A program made the translations under genes and the position numbers. DNA of 24,281 nucleotides from Patescibacteria group bacterium (lineage in GTDB: Bacteria; Patescibacteriota; Microgenomatia; UBA12405; JAHJSD01): the NCBI GenBank assembly GCA_018830585.1, contig JAHJSD010000019.1, positions 1-24,281 on the forward strand, written 5' to 3'. Positions 21,346 through 24,281 of this stretch are shown here, one piece after another. Below the pieces are notes generated by a model. That model was not told the DNA's origin. It saw nothing but the letters and a program-made list of their open reading frames with translations, and did no database searches. How positions within the stretch are numbered: the stretch's first letter is position 1; each line of letters opens with the position of its first letter.

Positions 21346-22516
21346 ATGAAAAAAAAATAAAAAAACAGTTTATCTTGATTATGCGGCCACTACTCCGGTT
21401 GATCCTAAAGTTCTTTCCGCCATGCTTCCGTTTTTTTCGGAAAAGTTTGGCAATCCGGCCTCGCTTTATCAAGTCGGCCGGGAAGCAAATATGGCTCTTG
21501 ATTCGGCCAGAAATACAATTGCCGGATTATTGAAAATCAACTCCGGCAAGATAGTTTTTACAGGATCAGCTACAGAAAGCAACAACCTTGCTCTAAAAGG
21601 AGTTGCTTTGGCAAACAAAGAAAAAGGGAATCACTTAATTGTTTCAGCAATAGAGCATGATTGTGTTTTGTCCAGCGCTGCTTGGTTGGAACAACAGGGT
21701 TTTAAAGTCACCTATTTACCTGTGGACAAATTTGGTTTAGTTAATTCGGAAGATTTAGTTAAGGCTTTGACGAAAGAGACAATCTTAGTTTCAATAATGC
21801 ATGCCAATAATGAAATTGGCACCATTGAGCCGATTAAAGAGATCGGCGCTCTTTGTCGCCGCAGGGGTGTTTTTTTTCATACCGATGCAGCCCAAACTTT
21901 TGGTAAAATTCCGATTGATATTGCCGGGATGAATATTGATATGCTGACCGCTTCATCGCATAAAATTTACGGTCCTAAAGGAGCGGCTCTTTTATACCTG
22001 TCCGATTCGGTGAAAATAGAACCAATTATTCACGGAGGAGGCCAGGAGTTTGGTCTAAGGTCTTCAACCGTTAACGTGCCGGCGATTGTTGGTTTTGCTA
22101 AGGCAGCGGAAATTAGTTTCCAAAAGATGGTAAATGAGGGCAAAAGACTGACTCTTCTTAGGAATAAATTAATTAATGGTGTTTTAAACCGGATTCCTGG
22201 TTCGTATCTTAATGGCCACCCTAAAAAAAGGCTGCCCAATAATGTTAATTTTCGTTTTGATTTTGTCGAAGGAGAATCGATTGTTTTAAGATTAGACGCC
22301 TTGGGTGTCGCCGCCTCCACCGGTTCGGCTTGTTCTTCCCCTAAACTGACGCCAAGCCATGTTTTAGTCGCCTTGGGTTTAAATCATGGTCAGGCCCATG
22401 GTTCTTTAAGGTTGACTTTAGGCCGTTGGAGCACCAAAGAAAAAGTAGACTATTTGTTAAAAGTTTTACCGGGAGTGATAGAGGATTTAAGGGAAATATC
22501 GCCGTTTAAGAGTTGA
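21346..22516 (+). CDS. iscS: Cysteine desulfurase IscS, out of frame with its start codon
   Basis: IscS is a PLP enzyme that takes sulfur from cysteine for Fe-S cluster assembly. The frame encoding TVYLDYAATTPVDPKVLSAM and onwards runs to 22516, but the only start, ATG at 21346 with GGAGG at 21329-21333, is out of frame: ATG is followed by nine A, and reading it directly gives MKKK and a stop. With eight A the protein would read MKKNKKTVYLDYAATTP. In that numbering H104, D180 and the PLP lysine K206 (SSHKIYGPKG) match E. coli IscS exactly, and the active cysteine is C329 (GSACSS; C328 in E. coli). An in-frame ATG at 21422 would lose 25 conserved residues. Sequencing error, transcriptional slippage or a real mutation are all possible. 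Confidence 0.9.
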
Positions 22517-22529
22517 CTATCGCGCGCCG

Positions 22530-22609
22530 TTCACCTCCGAGGTGAAATCTGCAGACACCTCGGAGGTGAAAAGTTAAGCATAAAAGATACCACGTTCGCG
22601 AGGACGTGG
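22530..22609. repeat. Hairpins between iscS and iscU
   Basis: TTCACCTCCGAGGTG (22530-22544) is perfectly inverted at 22556-22570, giving a 15-base-pair stem. A second small stem, CCACGT (22590-22595) with ACGTGG (22604-22609), follows, and a TTTT lies four bases later. The left arm plus AAAT reappears at 23941-23959 with one difference. These structures may lower or stabilise the distal part of the operon mRNA. Confidence 0.65.
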
Positions 22610-22689
22610 AGTTTTGTCGGTGGGCAAAGAAGGCCGCGGGTTTATCCCTGAGGCTTCACGGTTAGGAATTAATAATTAAAACCAATTTC

Positions 22690-23175
22690 GTGTATAGCCA
22701 AAAAGTAATCGAACATTTTAGGAACCCCAAAAACAGGGGTAGGATAAAAAATCCGGATGGTGTCGGCAAGGTTGGCAATATTATTTGTGGCGACGTGATG
22801 TGGCTTTATATCAAGGTGGCTAAAAACGAGAATGGGGAAGAGATAATCGGAGAAATCAAATTTGAAACTTTTGGCTGCGCCGCCGCTATTGCTACCAGCA
22901 GCATGGTAACGGAGTTGGCTAAGAATAAAACTCTAAAACAGGCGTTGAGTATCAACCGCCAGGATGTGGTAAATAGCTTAGACAACCTGCCTCCGGTTAA
23001 AATTCACTGTTCTGTTTTAGCGGCCGATGCCTTGGCGGAAGCAATTTATCAATACTGGAGCAAAAAGAAAAAGCCTATCCCGAAAAAACTGCTTCTTAGG
23101 CACCAAAGAGTTGAGAAGGAAAAAGAACTTATCGAGAAAAAATACTCCGGCTGGTTTGAGAAAAGAGCCACTTAA
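22690..23175 (+). CDS. iscU: Fe-S cluster scaffold protein IscU
   Basis: IscU is the scaffold on which IscS-derived sulfur and iron are combined into [2Fe-2S] clusters. The GTG at 22690 gives MYSQKVIEHFRNPKNRGRI, the usual IscU start; no good Shine-Dalgarno sequence precedes it. The three ligand cysteines C33 (IICGD), C63 (FGCAAAIATSS) and C107 (KIHCSVLA) and D35 are present. The 161 residues exceed E. coli IscU (128) by a basic, charged tail (about residues 125-161). It lies 173 bases after iscS across repeat hairpins. No iscA, hscA, hscB or fdx is found next to it. Confidence 0.93.
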   Translation: MYSQKVIEHFRNPKNRGRIKNPDGVGKVGNIICGDVMWLYIKVAKNENGEEIIGEIKFETFGCAAAIATSSMVTELAKNKTLKQALSINRQDVVNSLDNLPPVKIHCSVLAADALAEAIYQYWSKKKKPIPKKLLLRHQRVEKEKELIEKKYSGWFEKRAT

Positions 23176-23234
23176 TCCGCCATCGCGAGAATCCCGAAGG
23201 GATCCCTTCGGGATTAGCCCTCCGAGCTTCAATA
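23176..23234. repeat. Dispersed repeat after the iscU stop with a 26-base palindrome
   Basis: It begins TCCGCC directly after TAA and ends GATTAGCCCTCCGAGCTTCA, as does the unit after rpsM at 16633. In between lies a perfect palindrome (23190-23215, halves AATCCCGAAGGGA and TCCCTTCGGGATT). The same palindrome with two changes is at 4235-4260. It may act as a terminator-like or mRNA-end structure, although the T run after it (TATTTTTAG at 23233) is separated by about 18 bases. Confidence 0.7.
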
Positions 23235-23275
23235 TTTTTAGAACAGAAACTGCGCTCCCTTCTTTTCCCGAATCC

Positions 23276-23304
23276 TTGACGGGGTGTTATCCTTGATCTA
23301 ATAT
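23276..23304 (+). promoter_or_regulatory. Promoter of the receiver-domain gene
   Basis: TTGACG (23276-23281) and TAATAT (23299-23304) are separated by 17 bases. Transcription would begin near 23311, leaving a short leader of about 45 bases. This sets the gene apart from the isc operon. Confidence 0.6.
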
Positions 23305-23354
23305 AAATATATAGGCTAAAAGATTGACAGACCCGGCGTTGTTTCAGAAAAAAA

Positions 23355-23726
23355 ATGAAAAAGATCCTGGTTGTCGAGGATGAAAAAAGATTAGCAGAGG
23401 TTTTAGTAGATCGGTTAAAAGAAGAGGGTTTTTTAGTCGCTGTTGCCTATGACGGCCAGGAAGCTTTAGATAAAATTTCCAAGGAAAAACCCGATCTGAT
23501 CCTTTTAGATTTGGTAATGCCGGTTTTAGATGGCATTGGTGTTTTAGAGGAACTCCAATCTTCGCTTGAAACCAAAGATATCCCGGTAATTGTTCTAACC
23601 AATCTTCTCAGTAATGAAAAAGTGGCCCAGGTTTTAGAAGCAGGGGGAACCCACTATTTAGTCAAATCGGACTATACCGCCGACGATGTTGTCGTCGCGA
23701 TTAAAAAAAGGCTGGGAATGGTTTGA
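23355..23726 (+). CDS. Stand-alone response regulator receiver domain
   Basis: This is a CheY-like single-domain response regulator of 123 residues with no output domain. The acidic pair is in LVVEDE (about residues 8-10), the phosphoacceptor aspartate in LILLDLVMP (about residue 52), the conserved Thr in VIVLTN and the Lys in YLVKSDYTADDV. No histidine kinase is in the window, so its partner and output are unknown. It is preceded by its own promoter and no Shine-Dalgarno sequence, only A-rich sequence. I would not assign it a pathway. Confidence 0.9.
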   Translation: MKKILVVEDEKRLAEVLVDRLKEEGFLVAVAYDGQEALDKISKEKPDLILLDLVMPVLDGIGVLEELQSSLETKDIPVIVLTNLLSNEKVAQVLEAGGTHYLVKSDYTADDVVVAIKKRLGMV

Positions 23727-23750
23727 GGCAATCGGGAAATACCGCTTTTT

Positions 23751-23788
23751 CGTTACCCTGGCCCTCTCTCGTTACCCTGGCCCTCTCT
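23751..23788 (+). repeat. Two 19-base tandem repeats
   Basis: CGTTACCCTGGCCCTCTCT occurs twice without a gap. The following CGTCATCCTGAGC is a diverged third beginning and is also the start of the composite repeat copy C. The duplication may come from slippage at the repeat border. Confidence 0.85.
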
Positions 23789-23935
23789 CGTCATCCTGAG
23801 CGTAGCGAAGGATCCCCTAATCGTTGGCAATCTGCGGACCCGCTTGTTAAACACTCTCGCGGTGTCCGCCGCCCGCCAACTGGCGGAGGTGGTTTGGCTC
23901 CCCGGGGGTGAGTTATTCTAATTCAGGATCGTGAC
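23789..23935. repeat. Composite dispersed repeat, copy C
   Basis: The modules are in the same order as at 20179-20347: CGTCATCCTGAGCGTAGCGA, GGATCCCCTAATCGTTGGCA, ATCTGCGGACCCGCTTGTTA, a CCGCC/GGCGG hairpin, GGCTCCCCGGGGGTGAGTTA and TTCAGGATCGTGACC. The large hairpin inside the first module of copy A is reduced to GCGTAGC here. No gene lies within it. Confidence 0.75.
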
Positions 23936-24126
23936 CACCTTTCACCACCGAGGTGAAATATCCCACCTGTTGACCTACTTTGATCGCTCAGCGAGGCGAG
24001 CAGGCAGGCTTTCTTGGTTCGTGTGTAAATAAACGACGAGCCCTGCACCGGAATAAATTCGATGCAGGGCGAGCCATTTTGTCTAACGTTTCGGGCTATT
24101 GGAGGTTTGCATGGATTTTCCCCTTT
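23936..24126. repeat. Spacer with further hairpin repeats
   Basis: No gene is seen. TTTCACC (23940-23946) pairs with GGTGAAA (23952-23958), a relative of the iscS-iscU hairpin. GCAGGCAGGCTTTCTTGGTT (from 24000) matches the block after the palindrome at 12601-12650. GCCCTGCA (24040-24047) pairs with TGCAGGGC (24063-24070), like the hairpin inside composite copy A. Confidence 0.65.
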
Positions 24127-24281
24127 TTATCTCCGAAATCGTTTGTAAATGCCATGCGATCCCACATCGAGTAAATAGACGGTGTCATGTCCAGAAAACT
24201 CAAAAAGAACGCGATATCCTTCTCCCGACTTCGCCATTTAAGTGACCCGAAGACGAGTGGAAAAATAAGCGGAGTTACTCC
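24127..24281 (-). pseudogene. RelE/ParE-like toxin fragment, frameshifted and cut by the window edge
   Basis: On the minus strand, ending with TAA at 24127-24129, one frame reads GYRVLFEFSGHDTVYLLDVG and ends HGIYKRFRR. This is the C-terminal pattern of RelE/ParE-type toxins (basic R.GYRVLFE, then DTVYLLDVG and a basic end). The upstream part fits only in another frame (GSLKWRSRE before a shift near 24222), where one extra base would join them as REKGYRV. The N-terminus lies beyond the window. So the gene is probably broken, or a sequence error is present. No antitoxin is visible on this side. Confidence 0.5.

Noticed and set aside
21422..21424. ATG as the true start of iscS
   Set aside because: It would drop YLDYAATTPVDPKVLSA, a strongly conserved part, and it lacks a ribosome-binding site; the frame is clearly coding upstream of it.
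23980..24174. Open frame on the plus strand near the right end
   Set aside because: It runs through hairpin repeats and across the toxin fragment in antisense; no recognisable protein pattern.

Overview
The window is a nearly complete ribosomal-protein supercluster followed by a small iron-sulfur (isc) operon and repeat-rich spacers. It probably comes from a Candidate Phyla Radiation (Patescibacteria) bacterium, perhaps a Microgenomates-type lineage. The support is: no L30 gene (rpmD) between S5 and L15, few Shine-Dalgarno sequences, short mostly overlapping genes, a divergent EF-Tu, and GC-rich palindromic repeats packed into the spacers. TGA acts as a normal stop (fusA, adk, rpoA, rplQ, iscS), which argues against the lineages that read TGA as glycine. 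The lineage is an inference from gene content and style, not from an alignment.

Layout. 1-344 is a repeat-rich upstream region with a good promoter. 345-4090 is a truncated str-type unit, fusA-tuf-rpsJ, without rpsL and rpsG in front; it ends at two hairpins, the second a textbook intrinsic terminator. 4214-4444 is a repeat and leader region. 4445-12463 is rplC-D-W-B, rpsS, rplV, rpsC, rplP, rpmC, rpsQ, rplN, rplX, rplE, rpsN, rpsH, rplF, rplR, rpsE. 12464-12654 is a repeat-filled gap where rpmD normally lies. 12655-19987 is rplO, secY, adk, map, infA, rpmJ, rpsM, rpsK, rpsD, rpoA, rplQ, rplM, rpsI. These genes provide ribosome assembly, initiation, elongation, N-terminal methionine removal, protein export and the RNA polymerase alpha subunit.

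19988-20760 is a 0.8 kb mosaic of palindromic repeats. Then comes a consensus promoter (20767-20795) with a perfect palindrome at the predicted transcription start whose core matches the IscR-type operator. It is followed by a structured leader that resembles the right end of an IS200/IS605 element, and by an Rrf2/IscR-type regulator, a cysteine desulfurase (IscS) and an IscU scaffold. This looks like an autoregulated minimal Fe-S assembly operon. Unusually, iscS is out of frame with its start codon because of a nine-A run directly after the ATG; one base fewer restores a protein whose catalytic residues fall almost exactly at E. coli IscS numbering.

23176-24281 holds a stand-alone receiver-domain protein with its own promoter, more copies of the repeats, and at the right edge a broken RelE/ParE-like toxin fragment on the minus strand.

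The most interesting points are the A9 frameshift in iscS, the operator plus IS605-like leader in front of iscR, the altered switch I of EF-Tu, the terminator that separates S10 from L3, and a composite repeat family recurring in the spacers.
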